A DNA stretch of 12,272 nt from an uncultured Alphaproteobacteria bacterium (GCA_947305835.1 CAMZEQ010000011.1:1-12272); one strand, 5' to 3'; positions 1-8,217 are shown, numbered from the stretch's first letter. The notes: generated by a model from the sequence alone, not told the origin. Numbers and translations: made by a program.

Positions 1-1788
1 ATTCCGAACATTTTGATCTGTTGAATCTGAATCCCATTTTATTTCAGGCATGGAAAAGATACCGGATAAATCCATACCGGAACCTTTTAATTTTAAAATT
101 TGCTCTTGGTCATTTTGTTTCAAGTACAGCGAAAAATCATTCTGGCCCACCAAAAATTTATGAATTTGAAAAATCCATTCTTTTCCCCATAAAACATCAG
201 CTTCAACCAAAATATCAGACGATTTTTTATCCGTTTTCCCTTGGATTTTTGTTCGCATATTTCCCTGATCAGACGTAATTGAATCAAAACGAATATCCGC
301 CGACAGAGGCAAACCGTTTTCCTTTACAGCATTCAACAGATGCGAATGCAAATAAGCATCCGTCGCATCCAATAACAATTGGCCGGACAGAGCATCCGTT
401 CGGGCATTTTTGGTTGCTTGAAAATGTACAGCCATTTTTCCGTTCATCCAATTTTCAATAGACGGATAAGCCCCCAATAAATCGTCCGTATGAACGTTTG
501 TTGAAATATCGTAAACAGAACTGATACCATTCTTCGGGAAAAAGTATTCTGTCCATTTTAAATGAACAGGAACCTTAAACAATGAAGCACTTCCTTCCAC
601 ATTTAAAATATTATCCCGAACATCTATCAATAAATCGGCATCAGAAATTTTCAAATCCGGTTTTGCCAAAGAAAGCGAAGCATCTTTGACATCAGCCTTG
701 GCAGAAACCTTCACTTCACCGGGTTCAATATCCGTATCCAATCGGAAATAAAGCGTTGTTTCAATTTGCGCTGTTCCCGATGATTTTTCCGGCACAAGGC
801 CAAATTCTTTTACAAATTCAAGAGGCGGACTGTCTAATAACTGTAATGCTTCTTTTACAGGTCCCGATATCTTTAATTTAATATCCGCCCAGCTGGGGTC
901 TATATCCACATCCGTCAATAATATCGTTCCGGATGATAATTTTAAATTCCCGCAACGGCCGCTTTCGGTCACAATATGCACCTTATCGGGATATAAATAA
1001 ACATGGCCGGCAACATCATCTATTTTTGGCATAGGCGGCAAATAATCCACCGTCATTCCCTTGATAAAAAGATCCCCATATAAATCTGTTAATTCTCCAC
1101 CCTTAAAATAAAGAGTAAAATCGGCATTTTCCACGGATCCTTTGCTTAAATGACTTGACACCCAATCATGCGCATCCGTTCCAACACCACGCGGCCAGAC
1201 ATTTTTTACTTTTTCGGTCGGCACATGAGTTACCGTTGATTTCAATGTTGTCTGAATCTGATCAATCTTGTTTGATTTTAAAAAGTCCGCAATCCCCGTC
1301 ACATCGACATCCAATGTGGCATGTGTACCGTAGGATAATAAAGCTTCGGAAGAGGCAATTTTGATTGTACGACAACCGGCACTGATAACACCGTTAATAT
1401 CCAATTTTTGAATCGGATAAATATTTGTCAGCGGTTCAGGTAAATTCAGGGTCCCTGTATCCAAAGATTGAATATTAAAATTGATTTTTTTAACAATATC
1501 CGGAATAAATGCAATTTTACCGGATACATCCAATTCACCTTTTAATGAAATTTGGGTCGGGAAATCAACCCCTTTCAAAACAGGTAATAAATGTCCCAAT
1601 GTTCCCAGGTTAATTTTGGGAATACCGGTTTGAAATGAAAGTTCTTTTGAAAAGCTGTTTAAATCCGCCGATAACATCACACGCGTATCAATGCCTTCGG
1701 ATTGCAACCGAGCATCAAATGTCAAATTTTCCATCCAATAAAATTGACGTTGAAATTTTAATTGTCCTTCGGAAAAAACAATGTTCGA
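1..1788 (-). pseudogene. DUF3971/AsmA-like envelope protein, second part (shifted frame, open at left edge)
   Basis: This is the continuation of the gene that starts at 2342, read one base back from the first frame. The frame opens after a TAA at 1789-1791 and has no stop down to base 1, about 590 codons, so the C-terminus lies outside the window. The translation contains a segment typical of the DUF3971 domain (WPRGVGTDAHDWVSSHLSKG followed by V-x-A-D-F-x-L), encoded around 1200-1110. It also shows the alternating beta-strand pattern of AsmA/TamB/YhdP-type periplasmic proteins, which are thought to bridge inner and outer membrane for lipid transport or outer-membrane homeostasis. The first in-frame ATG is about 13 codons after the likely slip, but there is no clear ribosome binding site. 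Family membership is well supported by motif and context. Whether the product is made as one chain depends on the frameshift. Confidence 0.8.
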
Positions 1789-2342
1789 TTATTGGTTAAA
1801 TCTTGGATAGAAAAAGAAGCATCCAAAATATCAACGCGCCGGAAAGACATCATGTGGCGCACCAAACGTTTTCCCCAATTTAAATCCATCGGATGCGGTT
1901 TTTCGGCAGCGGAACCTTGAACACTGACCCCTTTATCCGATAAAATTAAACTCACTTTAGGTTGCTTCAAAAGGAGCATACTGGGCATATAATTTAAAGT
2001 TATCAAATGCCAAAAATCATACGACAATAACGCTGTGGGCAATAAAACTTCTTCCGTACCGTCCGGACGCAAAATACGTAATTTTTGGACATCGATTTGA
2101 ATTAATCCGGGGCGTTGCCAATCAGATGAAATCATAACAGAATCAGAACGAATATGATAACCGCTGTTTTGAGGTAAAACGTATTTTTCGATTTCAGGCA
2201 TTAAAAATTGTCCATCCATCGGTGATTCATGCAAAAAGTACACAGTCAAACTGACCGCCACAACCACACAAGCTGTGGCCAATTCCAATAAAAGCCACAT
2301 AATGCGAAATAAGTACTTGGATATTTTTTTAAATTTTTTCAT
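1758..2342 (-). pseudogene. DUF3971/AsmA-like envelope protein, N-terminal part (194 residues, then frameshift)
   Basis: This is the N-terminal part of the AsmA-like gene. It has a basic start, one membrane segment (about residues 14-36), then a periplasmic region of the AsmA/TamB N-terminal type (LPQNSGYHIRSDSVMISSDW, then strands around LKQPKVSLILSDKGVSVQG). The ATG at 2342 lies one base after the TGA of the PiT gene (TGA-A-ATG), so it is probably co-translated. The frame ends at a TAA (1758-1760) shortly after a T6 run at 1773-1778. Reading that run with one extra T joins residue 190 to the long open frame to the left and gives at least 781 residues. The usual family length is about 1000 or more, which fits an uninterrupted ancestor. 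It could be a true mutation, a sequencing indel, or slippage expression. Confidence 0.8.
1773..1778 (-). other. Frameshift point in AsmA-like gene (T6 homopolymer)
   Basis: On the minus strand the zero frame reads TTG TTT TTT CCG and stops 15 codons or fewer later. The downstream frame reads GTT TTT TCC GAA GGA and is open to the window edge. The two frames overlap only between 1761 and 1788, and the T6 run is the only homopolymer there. Loss of one T from a former T7, or a -1 slip on the T run, explains the break. Confidence 0.75.
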
Positions 2343-2343
2343 T

Positions 2344-3312
2344 TCACATCCATCCCCATATGTGCATCATAACGACAAACGTGAAACATGTCAAGCCTGA
2401 TAAAAAAGGTGCCCATATCCATGATGAAGCCACCCAAATAAGCGGTTTGATTTTTAAGCCGTCCCCACCTTTTGACAATGAAATCCCGACAATTCCACCA
2501 ATAAAAGAAGCGCCGGAAGAGACCGGTATCGCCGGCAAAAATGAAAAACCTTGGGAGAATAGAAAGAGAGTCATAGCAGCGGAAAATGCCGTTATCATAG
2601 CCTCTAACGGGGAAAGAGGAAATAAATCACGGCTGATCGTTTTGACCACACGATGCGAAGCCAATAAACATCCCAAAAATACGAATACACAAATGCTGCT
2701 TTTAATCCATAAATCAGAAAAAGACAAGACACTTGCAAACGGTTGAATAATGACTGCCAAATTGTTGCTGCCAACCGTATAAGCCATCAAGCATCCGATC
2801 CAAATCATATGAAAACGTACCCATAAATCTCGGTGTAATAAAGCCACAGGATGAACTTTCAAATAAAGGCGTGCAAATTTAAAAATAAAAAAGGCAATTA
2901 TACCCGCAATCGCAGGACTGAATATCCAAGCTTTCATTAAATTCAAAATATCCGAAAATTGGACATGTCCGCCTGTGGCTAAATTCCATCCGGCTAAAGC
3001 ACCCATCCCCAATTGGGCCACAGACAGAGGTAAACCCAAGTGAGTCAAAACAAAAATAACACCGGCCAATAAAAGAGCATAGTAAAAAACTTGGACGGAA
3101 TCAATAAAGTGAATGTAATGCATTATGTTTTGATTAATTTCTTTCGAACCGCAAAATGTTCCCAATGAGATAAACACGGCCATCAAAAAAGCACATAATT
3201 TAAATGATAACATCCCTGTCCCGATGGCCGACCCGAAAACATTGCCCAAAATATTACGACCGAAACTGATCGCCAGAATAAATCCCCCCAAAAGAAAAAC
3301 AAATTCCGTCAT
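2344..3312 (-). CDS. PiT-family inorganic anion permease (probably phosphate), variant signature motifs
   Basis: A 322-residue polytopic membrane protein with about ten hydrophobic segments and the two-fold internal repeat of the PiT/PHO-4 permease family. Repeat 1 has GRNILGNVFGSAIGTGMLS (from residue 18) and THLGLPLSVAQLGMGALAG (90-108). Repeat 2 has VGSNNLAVIIQP (180-191) and LPAIPVSSGASFIGGIVG (259-276). These match the canonical G-x-N-D-x-x-N and P-V-S-T-T-H elements, but the Asp of both GxND motifs is absent (RNIL and NNLA). Related sulfate permeases of the CysP type also depart from the GxND motif, so the substrate could be sulfate. The adjacent DUF47 gene, a standard partner of phosphate PiT systems, argues for phosphate. 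The start overlaps the DUF47 stop (ATGA, 3309-3312) and has no good ribosome binding site, so translation is probably coupled. Confidence 0.85.
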   Translation of the reverse strand: MTEFVFLLGGFILAISFGRNILGNVFGSAIGTGMLSFKLCAFLMAVFISLGTFCGSKEINQNIMHYIHFIDSVQVFYYALLLAGVIFVLTHLGLPLSVAQLGMGALAGWNLATGGHVQFSDILNLMKAWIFSPAIAGIIAFFIFKFARLYLKVHPVALLHRDLWVRFHMIWIGCLMAYTVGSNNLAVIIQPFASVLSFSDLWIKSSICVFVFLGCLLASHRVVKTISRDLFPLSPLEAMITAFSAAMTLFLFSQGFSFLPAIPVSSGASFIGGIVGISLSKGGDGLKIKPLIWVASSWIWAPFLSGLTCFTFVVMMHIWGWM

Positions 3313-3959
3313 AATGAATACTTTGCCGCCATCACTTTTAATTTATCCGCCACATCTTCGGCCATATCCGAAATTTTTTCCAAACTGTAAATAAAACTTT
3401 TTAATTGCAACTGACGAGCCAGGGAAAGTTTTTTGCTTTGGAAAACAGCCTCCTTTAAATGAATTGCCATTAAATCTACCTGATGTTCCAGTTCATACAC
3501 ATTTTGAATTTCCGAATCAACATTAAAGCCCGAAAAAAAGGCTTTTACTGCTCCTATCAAGGAACCCGCACACGACAAATCCGTATGTACAATTTCACGC
3601 AAAAGAGGATGTAAATTTTTTGGCAAATCCGGTCTTTCAGCTGCCCATAAAATAATATCAGATTCATACTTATTAATAATTTTATCACAACCCTCCAACA
3701 AATCAATAATATCCGAACGCATTCCCGGTAATAACATATGGTGATACAAATTTAATTCTGTTTGGCGTCGCAAAGAATCATTTTCCGATTCCAACGTACT
3801 GATTTGATTTTTTAATGCCGTAAAATTTTTGTTCACACCCTTTTCCATATAACTTTCCAAAGCACGCAGAAACAAATAGCCGGCCTGTATAACATTCATT
3901 AAAAAAATCGTAATGTGCTCTTCTGTTTGTTTTGTTTTATGAAAAAGTGCAATTGTCAT
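3309..3959 (-). CDS. DUF47 / PhoU-like regulator of the PiT permease
   Basis: A 216-residue, all-helical cytoplasmic protein of the DUF47 (PhoU-related) family. These proteins are usually encoded next to PiT phosphate permeases and are thought to modulate them; related PhoU folds bind metals through acidic motifs. Visible motifs are LESENDSLRR (residues 56-65), YELEHQVD (155-162) and LEKISDMAEDVADKL (193-207). The open frame extends upstream to 4139 inside prfB, but I chose the ATG at 3959. It lies one base after the prfB stop (TAA-A-ATG), has an AAAGGA ribosome binding site within the prfB tail at good spacing, and its residues align with the family N-terminus. The last four bases overlap the PiT start. 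Confidence 0.88.
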   Translation of the reverse strand: MTIALFHKTKQTEEHITIFLMNVIQAGYLFLRALESYMEKGVNKNFTALKNQISTLESENDSLRRQTELNLYHHMLLPGMRSDIIDLLEGCDKIINKYESDIILWAAERPDLPKNLHPLLREIVHTDLSCAGSLIGAVKAFFSGFNVDSEIQNVYELEHQVDLMAIHLKEAVFQSKKLSLARQLQLKSFIYSLEKISDMAEDVADKLKVMAAKYSL

Positions 3960-3960
3960 T

Positions 3961-5065
3961 TTATTTTCCTTTCCCCAATGCGGCCAAAGCAGACCGCATA
4001 AAACCATCCAAATCACCGTCCAGTACGCCGGATGTATCGGATGTTTCGTAATCAGTTCGCAAATCTTTAACCATTTGATAGGGTTGTAAAACATAGGAAC
4101 GAATTTGATTGCCCCAACCGTTATCACCTTTTTGGGCATTCACAACACCCTGTGCTTCCAGGCGCTTTTGCAATTCGCGTTCATAAAGACGTGCACGCAA
4201 CATATTCCAAGCTTGTTCGCGATTTTGAAATTGGCTGCGCTGTGTTTGGCATGCCACCACAATTCCCGTCGGCATATGCGTAATGCGCACAGCACTTTCG
4301 GTACGATTGACATGCTGACCACCAGCACCGCTGGCCCGATAAAGATCTATACGACAATCGGCCGGATTAATATCCACTTGGATCGAATCATCCACCACAG
4401 GATAAACCCAAACAGATGAAAAGCTGGTATGACGACGTGCGTTTGAATCAAAGGGTGAAATACGCACCAAACGATGGACGCCTGATTCAAATTTGAGCCA
4501 GCCATAAGCATTAGGCCCAGAAATTTTCAAAGTAGCGGATTTAATACCGGCTTCTTCGCCTTCGGATTCTTCCAATAATTCCACCTGATAACCCGACTTT
4601 TCAGCCCAGCGCATATACATACGCAACAACATAGAGGCCCAATCTTGTGATTCTGTTCCACCCGCGCCTGAATGAATTTCCAAGAAGGCATCGTTTTTAT
4701 CACCTTCTCCGCAAAGCAGACTTTCCAATTCCATATTTTCAAAGTCTTTTTCCATGGATTCAAACTGTTTTTCGGCATCCGTCAATAATTCGGGTTCATT
4801 TTCTGCCTCGGCCATTTCAATCATTTCATAGGTGTTTTGAACTTGTGTTTCAGCCTGTTTTACACGTTCAATAGCATTATTTAAAGCGGTGCGTTCGGAT
4901 AAAATCTTTTGTGCACGTTCCGGATCATTCCACAGATTGCCATTTGCCGCCAATGTTTCCAATTCCTGTTGCCGTTCCAGCGCCTTGTCCCAGTCAAAGA
5001 CGCTCCTTTATCAAGGTCAAGATGCCTTGATATTTTTCATGCAATGAAATAATTTCTGCCCGCAT
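3961..5065 (-). CDS. prfB: Peptide chain release factor 2 (RF2), with programmed +1 frameshift
   Basis: RF2 recognises the UGA and UAA stop codons in the ribosomal A site and triggers release of the finished peptide. The coding region starts at an ATG at 5065 with an AGGAG site seven to eleven bases upstream, directly after the mrcA stop. It reads 23 codons to CTT, meets an in-frame TGA (4994-4996), and continues in the +1 frame (GAC TGG GAC AAG) to the TAA at 3961. The spliced product is 367 residues, the usual length. Key motifs are the UGA-recognition tripeptide SPF (about residues 203-205), the catalytic GGQ in GAGGQHVNRTES (about 248-250), and HSGAGGTESQDWA in the N-terminal part. It sits between mrcA and the DUF47 gene. 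This TGA is the autoregulatory site, so the gene is intact. Confidence 0.96.
4993..5008 (-). promoter_or_regulatory. prfB: Programmed +1 frameshift site of prfB
   Basis: The minus-strand sequence is AAGGAG CGT CTT TGA C. It has the three known parts: an internal Shine-Dalgarno-like AAGGAG (5008-5003) three bases before the slippery CTT (4999-4997), followed by TGA C (4996-4993), a poor termination context. When RF2 is scarce, ribosomes slip from CTT to TTT and read GAC, restoring RF2 synthesis. Spacing is the same as in Escherichia coli prfB. Confidence 0.95.
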
Positions 5066-5079
5066 GTGTTTTTCTCCTG

Positions 5080-7458
5080 TTAATATAATCCGCCCAAGTC
5101 CGGCATATTATCTTCATCATGAACGGTAATGTCCTGACCGATGAGTTTTTGTGGTTTGCTTAGATCAGTATCCATACGAAATGCTTCCGTTATTACGTTG
5201 GTGTCACCCGCCTTGGCCGGACGACCTGTTGTCAGATTTATACGGACCAATTTTACACCTTCCGGAACACGGAAAGGAATATCGGGTGTATCCGCCAAAG
5301 CCTGTTTCATAAAGGAACGGAAAATCGGCGCGGCCACAACACCACCGGTATCGTGCGGTCCCAAGGTTAAAGGATTATCAAAACCAACCCAAACACCCAC
5401 GACTAAATCCGGCGAAAAACCAATAAACCAAGCATCACGATTGTCATTACTGGTTCCGGTTTTAGCCCCTAGGGTCTTTTTAACAGAACGTACGGACTTA
5501 CCCGTACCACGTTCTACAACCCCGGTTAAAATATTTACCATTTGATAGGCACTGACCGGATCTTGAATCTGCTCTCGTTCATCGGGCAAAACAGGCATTT
5601 CATCCACAGATGCTGTTTCTCCCGTACAATTTTCACAGATACGCGTATCTTTTTTATAAAGTGTGGCACCGGATCTGTCCTGAATACGATCAATCAGGCC
5701 GGGAGTGATCTTCTTACCACCATTCACCAACATACCATAAGCCGAAGTCAAACGTAACAATGTGGTTTCGCCGGCCCCCAAAGCCGTTGCCAAATTAGGT
5801 TCCAGCTTATCGGAAATACCAAATTTTCTGCCATACCTTAAAATCCGGCGCATACCGATAGCCTGAGCCAGACGCACCGTCATCAAATTACGTGATTTTT
5901 CGATTCCCACACGTAAGGTGGTCGGACCGTAAAATTGACGCGAATAGTTTTGCGGTTTCCATTTGCTGCCATCCGTATTTTCCATTACCAGGGGAGCATC
6001 CAAAATCAAATTGGACGGATTATACCCCGCGTCCAGGGCAGCCAAATACACGAAGGGTTTAAAAGAAGAACCCGGCTGACGAAAAGCTTGTACGGCCCGA
6101 TTAAATTGATTACGTTCAAACGCAAAACCGCCAGCCATTGCCAACACGCGTCCCGTATGCGGATCCAATGCCACCAGAGCACCTTCTGCCGCCGGCATTT
6201 GTTGCAAAGCATAGCCGTCTTTTGTCGGCGATACCAAAATAATATCGCCCACTGATAAAACATCCGAAGCCTTTTCAATTTTTTGTGTCGAAATACGATT
6301 TTCCGGCAGAACCGGTTTCGCCCAAGTCATTTGCCCCAAAGGAATTTGTCCGTTTGTACCATCATTTAAAGCAATATCAACCACATCGTCTTGCACCCGA
6401 ATGACGGCCGCATACTGCCAATTTTTGGGTGTATAGGTATGGCTGTATTGCGCCAACGCTTCAGCCGTATCCCCATCAATATGCGCCACAGGACCGCGCC
6501 AACCATGGCGGCGATCGTATTCAATCAAACCGTCTTGCAAAGCCTGGGTCGCATATTTTTGCAAGTCAGGTTTTAATGAAGTCCGTATTGTCAATCCGCC
6601 CAAATTAATAGATTCATCCCCATATTTTTCAACAACAAAGCGACGCACCTCCTCAGCAAAATATTGCCCCTCAGATAAGCTTTTTGTTTCACCGGGTGTC
6701 ATATGAATGGGGGTGCTTTGCGCTGTCAATGCTTCATCCACCGTAATATAACCATCTTCCAACATTCGAGATAATACCCAATCACGACGCTCTTTGGCAG
6801 CTTGCGGATGACGCTTTGGATGATAATTATTCGGCGCTTTCGGTAAAGCCGCCAAAAAAGCCATCTCATCCAAAGTTAATTCACTCATCGCCTTATTAAA
6901 ATAAGACATCGCCGCACTGGCAACACCATAGGACCCTTGCCCCAAATAAATTTCATTTAAGTAAAGTTCCAAAATGTGATCTTTGGTAAAAGCATCCTCC
7001 ATACGACGCGCCAATAAAGCTTCCTTCATTTTTCGCGATAAGGATCTTTCCGAACTTAAAAAGAAATTTTTTGCAACCTGCTGTGTGATCGTGGAAGCCC
7101 CCATCGGACGCTTACCAGACCCCAAATGTTTTAAATTATTCAAAACGGCACGGGCAATCCCCGTAAAATCAATACCGCCATGTGTATAAAAGTTTTTATC
7201 TTCTGCAGAAATAAAAGCTTGTTTCAAAAGATCGGGTATTTTTTCAATCGGCACAAAAGAACGTTTTTGTGTGGCATATTCGGCCAATAAAGAACCATCT
7301 TGGGCATACAGACGTGTGGTTATCGGCGGACGATAATCTTCCAATTGACGATAATCGGGCAATCCGATGGAATAATGCATAATCACCAAAAAGGCCAACA
7401 CTGCCACAGCAATGCAACCAAAGAAAAAAAGACTGACCAATGTGGATAAAAAACGCAT
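5080..7458 (-). CDS. mrcA: Penicillin-binding protein 1A, bifunctional glycosyltransferase/transpeptidase
   Basis: A class A penicillin-binding protein of 792 residues that polymerises lipid II into glycan strands and cross-links the peptides in the periplasm. Domains in order: a short cytoplasmic tail and a membrane anchor (about 4-28); a GT51 glycosyltransferase domain (about 50-225) with SAEDKNFYTHGG (catalytic Glu86), GASTITQQVAKN and RRMEDAFTKDHILELYLNEI; an OB-like insert (about 318-420); and a transpeptidase domain (about 425-720). The transpeptidase has SSFK (Ser464, Lys467), SRN (522-524) and KTGTS (666-670). The ATG at 7458 is preceded by an AAGGAAGG ribosome binding site. prfB follows after 14 bases, an order common in alphaproteobacteria, so the two are probably co-transcribed. 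All catalytic motifs are present. Confidence 0.96.
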   Translation of the reverse strand: MRFLSTLVSLFFFGCIAVAVLAFLVIMHYSIGLPDYRQLEDYRPPITTRLYAQDGSLLAEYATQKRSFVPIEKIPDLLKQAFISAEDKNFYTHGGIDFTGIARAVLNNLKHLGSGKRPMGASTITQQVAKNFFLSSERSLSRKMKEALLARRMEDAFTKDHILELYLNEIYLGQGSYGVASAAMSYFNKAMSELTLDEMAFLAALPKAPNNYHPKRHPQAAKERRDWVLSRMLEDGYITVDEALTAQSTPIHMTPGETKSLSEGQYFAEEVRRFVVEKYGDESINLGGLTIRTSLKPDLQKYATQALQDGLIEYDRRHGWRGPVAHIDGDTAEALAQYSHTYTPKNWQYAAVIRVQDDVVDIALNDGTNGQIPLGQMTWAKPVLPENRISTQKIEKASDVLSVGDIILVSPTKDGYALQQMPAAEGALVALDPHTGRVLAMAGGFAFERNQFNRAVQAFRQPGSSFKPFVYLAALDAGYNPSNLILDAPLVMENTDGSKWKPQNYSRQFYGPTTLRVGIEKSRNLMTVRLAQAIGMRRILRYGRKFGISDKLEPNLATALGAGETTLLRLTSAYGMLVNGGKKITPGLIDRIQDRSGATLYKKDTRICENCTGETASVDEMPVLPDEREQIQDPVSAYQMVNILTGVVERGTGKSVRSVKKTLGAKTGTSNDNRDAWFIGFSPDLVVGVWVGFDNPLTLGPHDTGGVVAAPIFRSFMKQALADTPDIPFRVPEGVKLVRINLTTGRPAKAGDTNVITEAFRMDTDLSKPQKLIGQDITVHDEDNMPDLGGLY

Positions 7459-7484
7459 TTTCCTTCCTTATTCAGATGGGGAAG

Positions 7485-7513
7485 ATTTTACGGTATTTCA
7501 AAATAAAAAACAA
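7485..7513 (-). promoter_or_regulatory. Predicted sigma-70 promoter of mrcA operon
   Basis: The minus strand carries TTGTTT (7513-7508), a 17-base spacer, and TAAAAT (7490-7485). Transcription would begin near 7478 and give a leader of about 20 bases ending in the mrcA ribosome binding site. It is placed by eye from consensus and spacing only, in AT-rich DNA. Confidence 0.5.
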
Positions 7514-7621
7514 GTAAAATCTTTGATTCTTTAAAATTTATGAATTTGATATCCGCCGTCTGTAATATTTGTATCGGCTCAGTATAATTGGTGATTCTTG
7601 GGGCACAGCTAAAATTTTTGC

Positions 7622-7650
7622 TTGATTTTTTTGACGAAAGAGTTTAGAAT
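7622..7650 (+). promoter_or_regulatory. Predicted promoter of tRNA-Pro
   Basis: TTGATT (7622-7627), a 17-base spacer, then TAGAAT (7645-7650). The predicted start is near 7657, a few bases before the mature tRNA 5' end. The -35 hexamer and spacing are the same as those before the 187-residue protein at the right end, which supports both calls. Confidence 0.65.
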
Positions 7651-7660
7651 ATCGGCCAGT

Positions 7661-7737
7661 CGGGGTGTAGCTCAGCCTGGTAGAGTACTAGCTTTGGGAG
7701 CTAGGTGTCGCTGGTTCAAGTCCAGTCGCCCCGACCA
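7661..7737 (+). tRNA. tRNA-Pro (anticodon UGG)
   Basis: A complete 77-base cloverleaf with encoded CCA. The acceptor stem CGGGGTG/CGCCCCG starts with the C1-G72 pair characteristic of bacterial proline tRNAs. The D-arm is GCTC...GAGT, the anticodon stem is CTAGC/GCTAG around the loop TTTGGGA (anticodon TGG), the variable loop is GTGTC, and the T-arm is GCTGG-TTCAAGT-CCAGT. UGG reads CCA and CCG, and often all proline codons. Accessory genes follow its 3' end, but no duplicated tRNA 3' end was seen in the window. Confidence 0.97.
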
Positions 7738-7743
7738 TTCAGG

Positions 7744-7774
7744 AAAAAGTCGTCGTTTATCGGCGATTTTTTTT
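7744..7774 (+). terminator. Rho-independent terminator after tRNA-Pro
   Basis: The 12-bp stem AAAAAGTCGTCG / CGGCGATTTTTT contains two G-U pairs and a TTTAT loop, and the T run continues to 7774 (eight Ts). It lies seven bases after the tRNA CCA end. On the minus strand the same hairpin is followed by TTTTT, so it may also weakly terminate the Cys-rich gene that ends at 7789. Confidence 0.88.
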
Positions 7775-7788
7775 GTGTGAATGTTGGG

Positions 7789-8099
7789 TTAGGCGCGGAT
7801 GCAAAGACTGCCGGACATTTTCCGCGGATAGTCTGTATTATCGCACTTGGCACATTCTTCGGCGTTGGAGTAATGGCTGGCTGTGGTTGAGCAAGAATAA
7901 CAGTAACCATCAGAGCTATGGAACTTCCCGGTACCGCAATCGGTCAAACCGCAATAATTATATCCATCAACTGTAAATATCTTGCGTGGTGTATCTGTAT
8001 TATCACACGCGGCACATAATTCGGCGGTGGATTCCCTGCCGTATGTGGTTGAACAAGAAAGGCAGCTATCGACACTTTTGATCTTCCATTTTGATTCAT
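7789..8099 (-). pseudogene. Cysteine-rich CxxC-repeat protein, start and body out of frame by one base
   Basis: The ATG at 8099 has a good AAGGAG site nine bases upstream, but its frame leaves the meaningful one after about four codons. One added base in the A4 run at 8089-8092 gives a 103-residue protein with 11 cysteines. It starts MNQKWKIKSVDSCLSC and ends CDNTDYPRKMSGSLCIRA. Cysteines fall as CxxC-x12-CxxC (13/16/29/32), then C50 and C55, then again CxxC-x12-CxxC (67/70/83/86), then C100. Each block ends in CDNTD-x-PRK. The spacing suggests metal binding or disulphide-stabilised repeats. No signal peptide is seen. I recall similar C-rich repeats in uncultured gut alphaproteobacteria, but function is unknown. 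It may be a truncated remnant of a longer repeat protein. Confidence 0.6.
7829..8066. repeat. Two diverged copies of a CxxC-module repeat at DNA level
   Basis: The segments at about 7829-7905 and 7990-8066 are recognisably the same sequence. For example, TCTGTATTATCGCAC corresponds to TCTGTATTATCACAC, followed by similar CACAT(T/A)...TTCGGCG(T/G)TGGA and TGTGGTTGA(G/A)CAAGAA blocks. They encode the two CxxC-x12-CxxC modules of the Cys-rich protein, which suggests internal duplication. Confidence 0.7.
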
Positions 8100-8122
8100 T
8101 TTAACACACTCCTTTTACCCTA

Positions 8123-8151
8123 CTTGTAACGCATGACAAACCCTTTGTCAG
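8123..8151 (-). promoter_or_regulatory. Possible promoter of the Cys-rich gene, overlapping the palindrome
   Basis: CTGACA (8151-8146), a 17-base spacer and TACAAG (8128-8123) lie upstream of the AAGGAG site and ATG at 8099. The match is modest (the -10 matches four of six bases). It is of interest because the 17-bp palindrome covers its -35 and spacer. Confidence 0.35.
8134..8150. promoter_or_regulatory. 17-bp perfect palindrome, candidate operator
   Basis: TGACAAACCCTTTGTCA is a perfect 7-bp inverted repeat around CCC, in the 145-bp gap between the divergent Cys-rich gene and the GHMP-kinase gene. No T run follows on either strand, so it does not look like a terminator. Its position over a possible minus-strand promoter suggests a repressor site. 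The binding protein is unknown. Confidence 0.45.
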
Positions 8152-8190
8152 GAAAAATTTTAAATATTCATCTCAGACAGATAAAAAAAC

Positions 8191-8217
8191 TTGCAAGAAA
8201 AATAAAAATTTTATACA
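8191..8217 (+). promoter_or_regulatory. Weak candidate promoter of the GHMP-kinase gene
   Basis: TTGCAA (8191-8196), a 15-base spacer and TATACA (8212-8217), about 28 bases before the ATG. The spacer is short and the region very AT-rich, so this is tentative. Confidence 0.3.

Noticed and set aside
3960..4139. N-terminal extension of the DUF47 protein into prfB
   Set aside because: The extra residues overlap the RF2 C-terminus in another frame; the ATG at 3959 has a ribosome binding site and fits the family start.
4994..4996. In-frame TGA in prfB as a disabling mutation
   Set aside because: It is the standard RF2 autoregulatory frameshift with internal Shine-Dalgarno, CTT TGA C and correct spacing; the +1 frame gives full-length RF2.
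7713..7737. tRNA-Pro 3' end as an integration (att) site
   Set aside because: No second copy of the tRNA 3' end and no integrase gene were seen in the window, so an island boundary cannot be supported from this sequence alone.
8153..8213. Direct repeat AAAAATTTTA upstream of the kinase gene
   Set aside because: A ten-base A/T-only repeat in very AT-rich DNA is likely to occur by chance.
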